Shown one piece after another: positions 1-11,926 of a stretch of DNA of 64,000 bases. The notes beneath the pieces were generated by a model. That model did not search any database and was not told where the DNA came from. It saw only the letters and a program-made list of their open reading frames with translations. The stretch comes from Utricularia gibba. Lineage: Eukaryota; Streptophyta; Magnoliopsida; Lamiales; Lentibulariaceae. The translations under genes and the position numbers were made by a program. The stretch covers positions 2,232,001 through 2,296,000 of the forward strand of contig CM007989.1 of the NCBI GenBank assembly GCA_002189035.1, given 5' to 3'. Position 1 is the first letter of the stretch. Each line of letters opens with the position of its first letter.

Positions 1-176
1 CTTCCATTCTAAATCATGTGACAAAAATTCACAAACTATGATTCTCATCAATGCTCTGCATTCCGATAATAGATCCCAACCAAAAAACAAAGCTAGCAAA
101 CACGAATCAAGTAAAGCCTCGGCCGCAGAAAACCGAGATCAGAGTTCACAAGATACAACATTTGCGGTAAACGTAC

Positions 177-555
177 CTTGCAAGGCCAATTCTCGCGATA
201 GAAATGGCAGACAACGCGTTCACTTGCTTTAACAACGGAAAAAAACTCCTTCTCATTTGGGATCTCGGAGTACTCGCCGTGACCAAGGGCTAACCAACGG
301 TTCCTTTTCTCCGCCATTTTCTTCATCTGCTGCAACCTCCGCTCCTTCAACGCCTCCAAGTCATCTATATCCAGCCGATCCAACGCCGCTATCTCCTCAT
401 CGATCTTATCCTCCACAGCCTTCGCTACTGCCACAACTTGCCTCTCCAAAATCTGCAATAAAACCATACCCAATCGATTCCAATAAAACCTCGAGATCCG
501 AAGCATCAGCATTCATCTCGAATCTGCATACCTCTTTCACCGCGGCGTTCTCCAT
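177..555 (-). CDS. TXNDC9: TXNDC9 homologue (thioredoxin domain-containing protein 9), 5' part
   Basis: This is the N-terminal half of a phosducin-like/thioredoxin-fold protein; the family is cytosolic and linked to chaperonin-assisted folding of tubulin and actin. Exon 1 is 532-555 and encodes eight residues (MENAAVKE). A 79-nt intron follows, and exon 2 is 177-452. Joined, they give 100 residues in frame, starting MENAAVKEILERQ and containing GHGEYSEI and the conserved FYRENWPCK that opens the thioredoxin-like domain. A GTACGT donor at 176 ends exon 2. The rest of the protein, about 110 residues in plant homologues, lies beyond the left edge. The tiny first exon was chosen because its junction restores the family's N-terminus exactly; a longer read-through ORF from 512 retains the intron. 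Confidence 0.85.
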
Positions 556-2473
556 CTCTGAACTGAATTCGTCGATTCAGAGACAAGGTGCTGAAGCACT
601 CATTTCACAAACGTAAAGCCAAACAAAGAACCGCAACCAAGGCCCAATAGTGTACGTATTGGGCTTTTATGTACAACCATGAACGGCGTGCTGGATATGG
701 GCCAAACAGTTCAAACATAAAGAGCGCCGTTCAATTCGACCTTCCTGATGTGGGGGGGAATCAAAGAATCTTCATTATGTTCCCTTTATGCCCCCGTGTG
801 GATAAAAGGCTGCCGACAAGGTATTAATTAATCCTGATTTAATACAACATTCAATTAATAAATGGAAAAATTGTTCCCAAAAGATGATCGAGTCATACCA
901 TTCCAAATTTTCCGTATATTATTTAAAATAATTTTAGGATTGGAAAACCCAGAAACGGTATGAATCGGATCAAAGGTAAGGTTTTAAATTTTTCCCAAAG
1001 GGGATTAGTTCCATTTATTATGAAATAAAATAATTTCAATTATAATTTGAGTTTTTTAGTCCACTATACCAGTGTTTATTAATACTATGATCATTGTTTA
1101 TAAAAACATTTCACGATTTTTACCAAATGTCAAAACTCACGTTTATGATATTCGCTCAACCACTGAAGTCTTATGATTTTAGGTTTTACTTTTTTTAAAG
1201 AAGAAATATCATATAAAATTAAGAATATCAATCTATTTAAGCATTTCCATTATAATGTTCTTGATATGAAATAGTTAATACATATTTCATTTTTTAAACA
1301 CCCTTCATTTCATGAGTTTTTACCTGAAAATGTTATGGATGCAACACTTTGGATTCTTATCGACTGAATTTGGAATATTGATTAAGAGGTGTGTGTGGGA
1401 AATTGAAGATGTAAAAATGAATGCAATTATTAGAGTTGTTAGTCAAAAAGATGCTTGAAAAGGAAGGAACTTTGGTGCATGTGTCCTTACCCTGTGTGGT
1501 GCTGCCCGCCTGGTCCCTCATCAATTAATTGCCATAGAATTTCTTACCATGGGAGTAAATGAAATGGTGAAATTCTACCCTGAAATTATTCTGCCTCTCG
1601 ATATTCTCTTTTTCCTGGGATCAACGCAAACCCCTGCTTTATCTCTGGGAAGAGGACGCAATTATGAACCCTAATCTTGATTAATTAGCACTGGTTAAAG
1701 TGTTTAGTGGGAGCGTTAATTGCCCAGATCACTCCAAGTGGCAAAAGGGTAATTGTCCACATCCGTGGCTGTCCACGTCATTACCGGCTAAATGAAATGG
1801 GTGTTTTTTTTTAAATTGAATTGTGTAAAAAAGAAAAAGAAAAAAAAACATTGACTTTGGGTGGGTCAATTATGAAATTCCTGGCTGCGCGGTGGTACAG
1901 TGAAAAGTGAAGTTACCGGTCCATGACACAGAGCGGCCGGAAGGAATTTTGTTGATGGAGGCGGAGGCGGAGGCGCATCATTTTGTTTTTTTTGGGGTTA
2001 AGGTTAAAATGGACTGGATGCGTGTGGAGCCCACTCGCCACCACCTTTCACATCAGAGTTTCCCGGCAAGATCAGGAAAGCAGCGAGCACTGATGCACAC
2101 TATCTCATAGTTTCCCTCACACTCCCCACCAGTCACTTTCGCTCCTTCCTACCTCCTCTCTATATCTCTCCCCGAATTCATTTCTTCTTCCTTGGTTATC
2201 GTTTTTCTCACATTCCACTGTTTTTTACAGGCTAAATTCGCCCTACGCCTAAAGATTTTTCTTTCTTCTGGGTTCCCAACTCGTTCATGTGCGAGTTCTG
2301 TAACGAAGAAAGCAAATTGCCGGTGGATGCATTTATTTTCAGAAGCGGGCTAACTGCGTGATTCTTCCTTCTGCTGATATTTTTCTACATTAGGCTTTTC
2401 GTGTCTAGTGAAATAGCCTTGCCTGCATACCTACACTCTCCGCCTTATTCGGTTTTGAGTTGCGGCCGGTTTG
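556..2473. other. Intergenic spacer between divergent TXNDC9 and DUF620 genes
   Basis: AT-rich spacer with no supported gene. The last 350 bases before 2474 are CT-rich, as in a plant 5' UTR or core promoter. A TATA-like TCTATATCTC lies near 2158-2170. Confidence 0.5.
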
Positions 2474-4170
2474 ATGGAGAGAAAACATGGTGGGTTTTTC
2501 TCGGCGCTAAAAGATGAAGTAGTTCGCGGTTTATCTCCATCACGGACACGCTCCAAGAGTCCGGGTCGAAGCGTGCCTACCATGACGAGTATGCTTCGTC
2601 GGAAAAAAGTTGGGACGGCAGAGCCGCTGGTCTCGAGATGGGGGAGCATGAGGCCCGTTGGAGAGGCGCTGACGCCCTTGATTGAAGGTCCAGATCCCGA
2701 TGCAGAGGGGATCGGGGAGTCGAAGCGGGTCGGGCCAGCCATCGGTCAGTGGGTCAGAGACCAGCTGACACGATACCCGGTTAAGGACAACGGGCTTGGG
2801 ACCAAAAGGGCTGACCTGAGAATGCTGCTCGGAGTCATGGGTGCGCCGCTCGCTCCGCTCAGCGTCACAACATCAGAGCCTTGGCGTCATCTGAGCATAA
2901 AGAACACTCCCATTGTGCGTATTGATATGCCTAGGCTTCCTTTTTCCCCCTTTTGCGATTTTCTGTGGATTCTGCTTAATGATGAAGCCATGGTAGGTGA
3001 GCCTGATAGTAGTAGGGTGCGCAAAAGTAAAAAGAGGCAGTGCTTTTCTAGTGATTGTTCGCTTTACTATCCACGTACACCATGGTTGGATGAGAATCTT
3101 GCAGTTTCTGCCTTCCACCGAGCAAAAATATTTGCTGTGTTCCATTCATTCTGCTGATTGCTCTTCTCTGTTTTCCATGTGACACCGTAGGAAAGCTCCT
3201 CTGCCCAGTATATACTGCAGCAGTATACCGCAGCATCCGGGGTCCGAACGTTCAAATCTCTGTAAAGAATGCGTATGCCATGGGAAAGTTGAAGATGGTT
3301 ACTTCGGAATTCGAATCTGCAACAAAAGTGGTGAAACACAGAAACACTGCTAGATTTTCTGAGTCTGGAGGATTTGTCCTGTGGCAGATGAATCCTGATA
3401 TGTGGTATGTAGAGCTCGCAGTCGGAGGAAGCAAAGCTCACGCTGGCTGCAACGGCAAGATAATGTGGCGTCACACTCCATGGCTAGGCGCGCACACTGC
3501 AAAGGGCCCGGTTAGGCCGCTCCGTCGAGCTCTTCAGGTTGGTACGAGTTCCATTCCGGCATGCTTATTACAGTTTGTGTTTTAGTTTCCTCAAGATATC
3601 TTCTGATGTAAAACGGGAAAACAGGGTCTTGATCCGAGAACTACAGCTACTATTTTTGCTGATGCGATTTGCATCGGGGAGAAAAGTGTGAATGGTGAAG
3701 ATTGTTTCATTTTAAAACTTGCTGCCGATGCTCAGACACTGAAGGCTCGGAGTGAAGGTCCATCTGAGATTATCAGGCATGTGATGTTTGGTCACTTTAG
3801 CCAAAAAACAGGGCTACTTGTTCACATCGAGGATTCACATCTCACCCGAATCCAATCCAATGGCGGTGGAGATGCCGTCTACTGGGAGACCACTATCAGC
3901 TCCTTTCTAGATGATTATCGCCCCGTCGACGGAATCATGATCGCTCACTCCGGGCGATCGGTGGCTACCCTGTTCCGCTTCGGAGAAACGGCATTGAGTC
4001 ACACCAAAACCAGGATGGAAGAAGCCTGGACTATTGAAGAAGTTGCTTTCAACATCCCTGGCTTATCAGTGGACTGTTTTATCCCACCAGCAGACCTCAG
4101 AACAGGCTCTGAAAGTGAAGCTTGTGAAACCTCCCACGATGAGGAAGGAACTCGACGACAAGTCGGGTAA
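2474..4170 (+). CDS. DUF620 family protein, frameshifted in exon 2
   Basis: Plant-specific DUF620 protein of unknown biochemical function. Exons are 2474-2914, 3191-3537 and 3625-4170; introns are GT-AG and in phase 0. The product would be about 377 residues. Family landmarks are the N-terminal basic stretch (SRTRSKSPGRS), SAQYILQQYTAASG, GGFVLWQMNPDMWYVEL, RPLRRALQGLDPR, EDCFILKLAAD, FSQKTGLLVHIEDS, and near the end SVDCFIPPADL. Exon 2 is 347 nt, one short of a multiple of three. The frame changes between TAASG and VKNAYAMGKLKM at the GGGG run 3239-3242, where one more G would restore family sequence on both sides. I read this as a sequencing or consensus error, because both flanks are well conserved; a recent pseudogene is the alternative. 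Confidence 0.85.
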
Positions 4171-4250
4171 CAGCCACCTTGTTGTATCGAAGTCCCCAAG
4201 CTGACCAACACCTTAGATGTAGCGCATTAGCCTTAAGTTTCTGAGGGGAA

Positions 4251-4256
4251 AATAAA
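4251..4256 (+). terminator. Polyadenylation signal of DUF620 gene
   Basis: AATAAA lies 81 bases after the DUF620 stop codon and is followed by T-rich sequence. Confidence 0.5.
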
Positions 4257-4315
4257 GGGAAGAAGTTTTTATTATTACCTTGTGGGTTTCTTAATTTTTT
4301 GCCTCTGGCAAAACC

Positions 4316-4785
4316 TCAGAGAAGCTTTAATGGAGAAGAACATGGTTCATCAGTATGGTCCCGCAATACACCTGAAAGATCATCGTTTTTACCACACTCT
4401 CTTTCATGGGGAAGTGGCGGTAAAAAAAAAAAAAAGAAAAAGAAAACCATAGTCAAAATCAGTAAGCCTTCGATTAGAAACCGCTTTTTTTTTTTTTTTA
4501 CAGCAACTGGTCTACACCTCTCCAGCTTTGGCGGTCGCAGGAAGAAGACTGCTGATGAGTTGGAATTGCCGATCAGTGTAAGCATGAAAAATGAAATCTT
4601 TCTTTTTCCTGTGAATTTTTTTATGCATTTAAACATGTGCTGGTTTTGTAATTTCGTATGAACACAGGCGACGACTGAAGAAGTGTGGGACGCTTGTTCG
4701 GTTGTTGCAGAAGCAATGCACATGGCGAAGGTCAAAGCTGCCGCACTTGGCTATTCTTCATGTCCCCATTTCGGCTCAATGTAAA
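4316..4785 (+). other. Unassigned candidate exons downstream of DUF620
   Basis: Three open stretches sit behind plausible splice sites: about 4318-4420 (ending SLSWGSG before a GTAAAA donor), about 4502-4577 (read as TGLHLSSFGGRRKKTADELE, donor GTAAGC) and 4670-4785 (ATTEEVWDACSVVAEAMHMA..., stop TAA at 4783). The last two join in frame and look protein-like in composition. No start codon or family is recognised, and the DUF620 polyadenylation signal lies upstream. They could be a 3' gene fragment, a separate short gene, or alternative 3' exons. Confidence 0.3.
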
Positions 4786-4879
4786 CGAAGGCAATAAATT
4801 GAATAATCCATTTGTTTTAAATGGAATAGAACCGCATCGGAATGTAGAATTTGCAGTGCCCAACAGTGTCGTGTAATAA

Positions 4880-6552
4880 ACAGCAGCGGTCCACACTGTA
4901 ATCCTTCTGCTGCTTCATGGACTATTCATCCAGGTGGCGTCGACCTTTTCAAGCTCCCTTTACTGCGCGCTCTGAAATCGCTACAGCTTGATGTAGCAGC
5001 AAAAAAGCTCCTCGTGGCGTCCCGTTCGCCTGCACGTTGCAGGTCACGAATTCATTCATTCATTTATGCATCTAGTTACACACTTGAAGGTGATAGGGAA
5101 AGGGGTTTCCTTGATGCCCCGCTTTCGCTTTACGCCCGCCGTTCCGATCGACAACATGAACGAAAGATGGTTGTATAGTGAGGGTGATGTGAGTACAGGA
5201 TGCTGGCTGAGATGGGAACCATGGGACGTGGGAATTGGTTGACTGAAAGAGATGACGATGCGGATGTGCGCGAGGCAAATGGGGGGAAAAAGAGATGATA
5301 GATGATGCACGGGGAGCGGTTGGGATCAGCGATCTGAAAGTTACCAACCCGAACCGTCGGCAGTGGTACCCGTTTGCCGATTGATCGGTAGAAACGACCG
5401 CCGGTAACCCAAAATCCCATTTATACAGAACAGAATGCATCTCGCCGGCTGAGGTGAGAGTTTGTCGGCCGGAAAGAGTGTGTTGGGCGAGAAGGCTGAT
5501 GGAGTGTTTTTTTTTTTATTATTATTAAATAAATAAATGTTATTAATATAATTAATTTTTATTTCAAAACAATTCAATAATCTAAAAACATTTAAAAAAT
5601 TATACAATCTCAATTTCCATTTTATGAAAAATAAATTTTTCGAAAAAACTATGATAAATAGAACCCTAATTTCCAAGGAGACCTTGAGGTGTGCCTGTGA
5701 TCAGGATTTTTTAGAGCTTGGTAAGGGGTTTAAAGTTAGAGTAAATTACTTTTTATTAATTATTTATTATTAACTAATATTTAATAATATCATCTTTAAA
5801 TATTTCAACTATCAAACAGCTTGTTAGATTTGGATCCAACATTACTCAATAATGTTTTTTTTTAAATATAAAAACAATCTTATTCGACAGATGGCACAAT
5901 ATTTATAATAGTTGATAAATCAAGTAAAGTGACAAGTTGTTATGGTGGTCCTAATGAAGAGAAACACATACTCATCACCATCACCCCATCTTGTTCCCAT
6001 ATGAATTTTCTAACTAGGAGTACACATTAGTCATCTCATGATTCCATCAACTCCCATAGAAAAGGATATGATGGTGCTGCGTTGATGCTAATGTGGACCA
6101 ACCATTTCCATTTCACCATCATACCTTTTCACATTTTGTATTGATTGGAAACATGGGCTAGTTTGAGATGCTTTTCTTAAGCAGCCACCAAGGAATTGAC
6201 ATCATTTTAACCTAACAGCTCTGTTGATTCTTCATCTTTTGATCCCTACATTCAACAATGCCAGCTTTCACTTCTCTTTGTTTCCAGGTTATTAATCAAT
6301 ATTCACATTCCTGAGGATGGAAAGCGTTCGACTTCCCCACTTCTACTCGGAAGTCACATGCTATCAAGCTCAGGGATTGAACAATTTTCTTAACATGATA
6401 ATGGCGACTTATGAAACATTACAGAAACCAGAACCAGCAGCGTTTGAAACAAGCTTGGAAAAAGAGACATGTATATATAATCTGCTAAGAGCAACCCGAA
6501 ATGGGGAAAATTTCTAGCCATAATTCTTCATACTCTGAGAACCATGCATGTT
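4880..6552. other. Intergenic spacer between unassigned exons and RPS29
   Basis: The part 5050-5450 is GC-richer, with open frames on the minus strand in all phases but no recognisable protein. 5500-6300 is AT-rich with short A/T tracts. No gene is supported. Confidence 0.5.
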
Positions 6553-6930
6553 TCACCGGTACTGCCAGAGCAGTAAAGAGGTCGTATGTATGTAACATGA
6601 TAAACGGAAACAAAGTGACAGAGAGATCAATAGCGGGAGTGGTTGCAGATACCTTGATGAAGCCGATTTCCTTGGCGTTGCTACGGAAGCATTGCCTGCA
6701 GCACATTAAGCCGTACTTTCGGATGATCCCATGCGGATTTCCACAAACACGGCTGCATTTACAAGATTTATTCAAGTCAAAAGGCACGAAATCAGAACCC
6801 ATGAAAGAACTATGTATCCAAAAATAAAAAAGGATCCCAGCTTGGAAACAGCGATCGACTCAAGATACCATGTTCGCGAACCAGGCCCGTAAGTTTTAGG
6901 ATGAGCATTCCAGATGTTTGAGTGTCCCAT
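6553..6930 (-). CDS. RPS29: 40S ribosomal protein S29 (uS14)
   Basis: Small-subunit ribosomal protein, zinc-binding, located in the head of the 40S subunit near the mRNA channel. Three coding exons are seen: 6869-6930 ([20 protein letters not shown] plus two bases), 6653-6752 and 6553-6561. The last exon encodes only Tyr-Arg-stop. The product is 56 residues, the exact family length. The zinc motif CRVCG...CCRQC is intact and the tail KEIGFIKYR is canonical. Intron junctions 6562-6652 and 6753-6868 are GT-AG. An in-frame start at 6802 would replace the conserved N-terminus with intron sequence, so it is rejected. The gene is divergently transcribed from the RlmN-like gene 217 bases away. Confidence 0.95.
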
Positions 6931-6998
6931 CTTCAGATTTTTACCACCAACTGTGGCCCGCCGCCGGTTACCTCCACTCCAAGAATTTCAAATGGTCG

Positions 6999-7049
6999 AA
7001 ACCCTAACGCCCTAAAGGCAACTTGGGGTTAGAGAATTGGGCGTGGGCC
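6999..7049. promoter_or_regulatory. Telo-box and site II motif in bidirectional promoter
   Basis: AAACCCTAA (telo-box) lies at 6999-7007 and TGGGCC (site II, TGGGCY) at 7044-7049, with a further TGGGCG at 7038-7043. All are inside the 217-bp gap between the RPS29 and RlmN-like start codons. Telo-box plus site II is the known signature of plant ribosomal-protein and other translation-gene promoters. Confidence 0.6.
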
Positions 7050-7147
7050 GAGACCTGACGAAAATGGGGGCATATGAAGCCCGGCCCGTTAATAGAAAGA
7101 ATAATATCACATGCTAGCAAAAAGAGAGGCGAGATATCTACACGGCT

Positions 7148-8981
7148 ATGGGATACAAATCGGTGTTCGACGCCTCCGCCATTAAAGCTGATTTCGAGCT
7201 CGCCGGAGTGAACCCTAGATTCATCCCTATCGTATGGAAGCATGTCTTGAATAATACGAATTGCCATTGGGATGACATCCCGTCTCTGCCGTCTGCTGCG
7301 TATGCCGTCCTCAGTTCGCGGTATAAACCCTGCACCTCCATCGTTCGTTCCTCCATTGATTCATCTGACGCAGTTACCACCAAACTCCTTATCGAACTCC
7401 AGGTAACTGGAATTAATCGCTAGTTTTGTCTGCAACGGAGTTTCTGCATCATGAAAAATCGTAGTTAGGGATTGTAGAATTCATTTTTGATTGTCTGAAT
7501 TTCCTCTTGTTTCTTTGTTCATTTTCCAGAATGGAGAGTCTGTGGAGGCTGTGATTATGAGATACGATACACGTCTTGGTAAATACAATGGAAAACCACG
7601 CCCTGGAGGTCCTAGATCCACCTTGTGCATCTCCTCTCAGGTTTTTTGCAATACAAAACTTCTGAGAACCTTTTTCTTCCTCCCGTTTATTATTTAGTAG
7701 TGATTTCGATTGTCATTCAGGTTGGGTGCAAAATGGGGTGCAATTTTTGTGCCACGGGAACCATGGGGTTCAAGGGAAATCTTTCATCAGGAGAAGTTGT
7801 GGAACAGTTAGTGCATGCTTCTCGCCTATCAGCTATACGCAATGTCGTTTTTATGGTATTGCAGAATGTGTGGATTACAATGAGAACCAATGAATAAGTG
7901 TCCAGGGCTTCATTACTGTAATTGAACCACTGAATCCTTTGGTTTATTGGGTTTATGAATTGTGTTTTTTTTCGTAACAAGGGCATGGGCGAGCCACTCA
8001 ACAATTATTCTGCGGTTGTTGAGGCAATAAGAGTCATGACAGCGCCCCCATTTCAACTTTCACCAAGCAAGATTACTATATCAACGGTATATTGCACGCT
8101 TATTTCATCCTACGCATCTGTCTTTTATTTGGATTTGTTCATTTGGATTTGCATAATGTTGCATGAAATATTTTGTGGAGTGGTTGGAAATATAATTTTC
8201 TGCCGTGAATCATCGAATCTTATCGCAGAGCGAGCCCTATGTTTGATTTCATGCGTTCATGTAGCTGAAACTCATGATCTGACATTCATGGAAAATGGGC
8301 AGGTTGGGATTATCCATGCTATCAGCAAGCTGCAGAAAGACCTTCCGAGCTTGAACTTAGCAGTGTCTTTGCATGCACCGGTGCAAGATATTCGGTGCCA
8401 GATAATGCCTGCTGCCCGAGCATTTCCTCTGGAAAGACTAATGAGGACGTTGAAAGAGTACCAGACATCCAGGTTGTATTTCCGTGAACAATCTATTAAG
8501 CTCAACTTTTATCTGTCTTTCATATGGTTAGTGAATCTGGCTTGCTTCTTAAACAGCCAGAAGAAAATATTCATTGAGTACATAATGCTCGACAAAGTGA
8601 ACGATGGAGAGCCGCATGCCCACCAGCTCGGCAAGCTGCTGGAGAATTTCCAAGTGGTATGCTTTTCAACTAAACAAACAATGTCCTCTTCTTACATCAA
8701 ATCAACACTTCCGATTACATAATCTAGTCCTGCCCCAGGTGGTGAACTTGATCCCTTTCAATCCAATCAATTCCCCAAGCATCTACAAAACCAGCAACCA
8801 CCAGAATGTCCATCGATTCCAACTCATTCTTCGAGGCACATACAATATACGAACAACCATACGCAAGCAAATGGGCCAAGACATCAGCGGGGCTTGTGGT
8901 CAGCTGGTCCTAAGTAAGAATCTACTCCTTTCTAGAGAAGATGATCCTCATGTAACTGACATTGAGGATATTCGTACTTGA
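7148..8981 (+). CDS. RlmN-like radical SAM RNA methyltransferase
   Basis: Radical SAM enzyme of the RlmN/Cfr family, which in bacteria makes 2-methyladenosine in 23S rRNA and some tRNAs; the plant substrate is not shown here. Seven exons: 7148-7402, 7530-7640, 7721-7855, 7982-8086, 8303-8472, 8557-8656 and 8739-8981, giving 372 residues in one frame. The cluster motif is CKMGCNFC (Cys125, Cys129, Cys132), followed by GTMGF and GMGEPLNNY. Later landmarks are [39 protein letters not shown] and a C-terminal [11 protein letters not shown]. It matches the plant clade without an obvious organelle transit peptide (starts [10 protein letters not shown]). All seven exons are intact. Confidence 0.93.
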
Positions 8982-10528
8982 ATGCAAACTGTAAGTGTTT
9001 CCCTGTGGAAGTAGCCTGGATTTTTGTGCAGCTTACTTTGCATAAGCGCAGCCTGCTGTAGACAAGAAGACATAATGATAGGCTTTTGGCAACAAGGACC
9101 GCTTGAGGCTGTCTTGGCCTACAAGCGGACATGGTTTCAGTACTGGGATCTGAGTAGCCATGTTCATCGTTTTTGGATTTCCCTTCTTCATAGGGCCTTC
9201 AGATTTCAGTGTACTTCTACCAGCATGTGACCACCCCCACCCTCCATTCATTGGCTACTGATCATATGCCTTATCTGTTTTTTTTTTCTTTTAGGGCAAT
9301 TACTAATTTCGAAATAAAATAGAATTTTAAATTTAGAATGAAAATTATCAAATGTCTTTGCACTAGATCCCAGCTCAATGAAATAATTTCCTGTCTCACA
9401 ACAGCCCTTATTTTCAAAGTATTATTTATATATTAAATTTATAGGTGGAAATTATTTCAATAAATTTGATAGTTGAGTTCCAGCTGTGTGGTGTTTACTG
9501 CAGTAGCGGCTGATTAGGTTCTTGATGTGGAGCATTTTTGTTTGAAGCAACTTGTCTACATTCAATGGTACGGATGGAATTGGCAGAGCTTTTCATTGTG
9601 GCAGCCTATTCCTTTATCCAAGTCACTATTATTATTATTATCATCATCATTATTAATAATAAAATGGGTAAAAATAATCACCCAAAAATCAAATTTCTCT
9701 AATCACCCACCCACGTGATGACCAACACTCCGACCGGACGTCTTTAAGGATTCAAAAATGAAATTTAATTTAAAAATATGCAGTTTAAAGGTGGGTGGGT
9801 GTCCATGCACGCAACAAACACCATCCAAAAACCCCGGCTGGCGCTGGGGCTGCCCGCTGCCTACTCCTTAAATGCCGACGCTGCACGCTGCCCCCACCGC
9901 GACCGGTCAATCCCGAATCCCCAAAATCCTGCCCTCCCGCCTCACCTCCCCGCTCCCTAGATGATTACCACGACGTACACAAAGATTAATATCCATATTT
10001 TTCCGAATAAAAAGGAAAATGCAGTCCATTTCGGCACTTCAAATTAATCCATATTGAGTATTATGTTATATCTAATCATTATATCTAATAAATCAATGTT
10101 TTAAAAATGGATTTCGTTTTGGGTTTAATCATTTTTATAATAATTTGAATTGAGTTCTTGAATTTTGAATTATTTTTATTATAAGTAAATAATTATATGA
10201 ATCCTATATTTTTAATGTTATATAAAATTATTGAATATAACCTAAAGAATTATTTTTTTAAAAAATATTATAAACTAAAATAAATTATATACCAAAAAAG
10301 TGTATATTTTCACCTAAACACGCAACACACCATGAGTGCGTGGGATGGATGAGAGAAGCTGCCAAAAAGAAAAAAAAAAAACCACAAGTCATTATGTGCT
10401 GCTCTCCCCATAAACGAGCATGCTTTCCAGTTTCCAACCAATAGTCTCTTGCTCTTCTTGCCCTTCCCCTCTTCCGCCGTAGATGCCATTCTCTCACCTG
10501 TGTTTCTGATTCACTGCCTTCCTCCGCC
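8982..10528. other. Intergenic spacer between RlmN-like and cyclin D genes
   Basis: 3' flank of the methyltransferase, then AT-rich sequence with a trinucleotide tract of ATT/ATC units at about 9627-9663. 9780-9960 is C-rich without a recognisable protein. A/T-rich promoter sequence of the cyclin follows. Confidence 0.45.
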
Positions 10529-11926
10529 ATGTCCGCCGCCGTCGGAGCGAATCTCTTGTGCGATGAGAGTTTTGCGGAAACAGGCGACGTCGGCAGATCT
10601 GACGGCGATGCTGCCTTCTGTCCACCGGACTACTCTTACTCGGCGGATGATGACGAATCTTGCTTCATTGGCCGGATGCTGGACTCCGAACACAGTCATT
10701 TGCCTCCGGCGGATTACTTCAATCTGTCCCCTAATCGCTCAGTCTTTCTCGCGAATCGTCAGGATTCTATCAACGCAATCCTGAAGGTGTGTAGTGTATG
10801 TAGTGTGTACGCTTCTTAGATTCGGGAAAATGAATGCAAATTATATTAATTCGTCGGCAATCTCAGGTGTGCGGACATTTCGGTTTCAAACCGGCGACGG
10901 CTTTCCTCTCCGTCAACTACTTCGACCGTTTTCTCTCAAGTCATACTCTCCCTGTAATTCTCTAATTCCTTCCCTTGCATTTGACGTCTGATTGTTCAGA
11001 TGTCCGTTGAGGAATTGAAATGAATTGTAAATGAATTCCGAAATCAGGAGTCTGGATGGCTGTTTCATCTTCTCTCGGTTGCGTGTTTGTCGCTGGCGGC
11101 GAAAATGGAAGAAGTGTACGTACCGGTGTTGCTGGATTTGCAGATGTTTGAATCTAGCTACGTTTTTGAGCCCGTAACGGTGCAGAGAATGGAGCTTCTG
11201 GTAATGTCGACTCTCAAATGGAGATTACGTTCGGTGACTCCTTTTGATTATCTTCATTACTTTGTCTGCTTTTTCGGATCGAAAACCGATTCGCTCGCTA
11301 GACTTCATTTGCTAGCCTCCGAGATCGTTCTCCGGACCATTCGTGGTAAGCATGAATCAAAAGTTCTGCAATATCGAATTCGAGTCTCATCGTTCTTTCT
11401 TTCTTTCCTCAGTCGTGGACTTCATGGGTATTCCACCATCGGCGATCGCCGCCGCAGCGGTGATTTCCGTTTCTGGCGACGAAAAAATCGAGTGTATGTC
11501 GGGCATCGATGAAAGAATAGACAGGGTTAGTGAGTTCTACTCTGTTGGTACCGGAACTGGAAGCTTAATGGGGTTAAAATGCAAATCCGGTGGGGAGGGT
11601 CGGGGTACATCCTCTAAACTCTGAAATCATTGGGGTCGGAAATCTGATTTTGTGGTTTTTATGGGATGTAGGAGCTGGTGAGCAGCTGTCATCAACTAAT
11701 ACAGGAATACCTGTTGGACACGTGTCCGTTTCGGGGTTTGAAATCAACTTTTATCGAGCCTCCCGCGCCGCCGAGTCCCGTCGGGGTTCTCGATGCGGCC
11801 GATTGTGCCAGTTGCTCCACCCAGACCGAAAACCTAGCCACGGTGTCGGGTTCGGGCTCCGAGGCAGCGGAGCCGGAAAACAAGCGGCGGAGACTCTCTG
11901 CACCGGAAGATGTACAGCAACCTTAG
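10529..11926 (+). CDS. CYCD1: D-type cyclin (CYCD1-like)
   Basis: G1 cyclin that partners CDKA and phosphorylates the retinoblastoma-related protein. Five exons: 10529-10786, 10867-10953, 11048-11345, 11413-11525 and 11672-11926, giving 336 residues. An Rb-binding LxCxE motif is at residues 9-13 (LLCDE). The cyclin box N-lobe starts near RQDSINAILK and includes FLSVNYFDRFL, LSLAAKMEE and VQRMELLVMSTLKWRLRSVT. The C-lobe contains PPSAIAAAAVI. The serine-rich tail ends ENKRRRLSAPEDVQQP. Overall size and the pattern around PFDYLHYF fit CYCD1 best; CYCD2/4 is the alternative. The frame is intact in every exon. Confidence 0.9.

Noticed and set aside
5056-5440. Overlapping minus-strand open frames of 84-122 codons
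   Set aside because: Three frames are open at once with no domain or splice context; typical of a stop-poor GC-richer patch.
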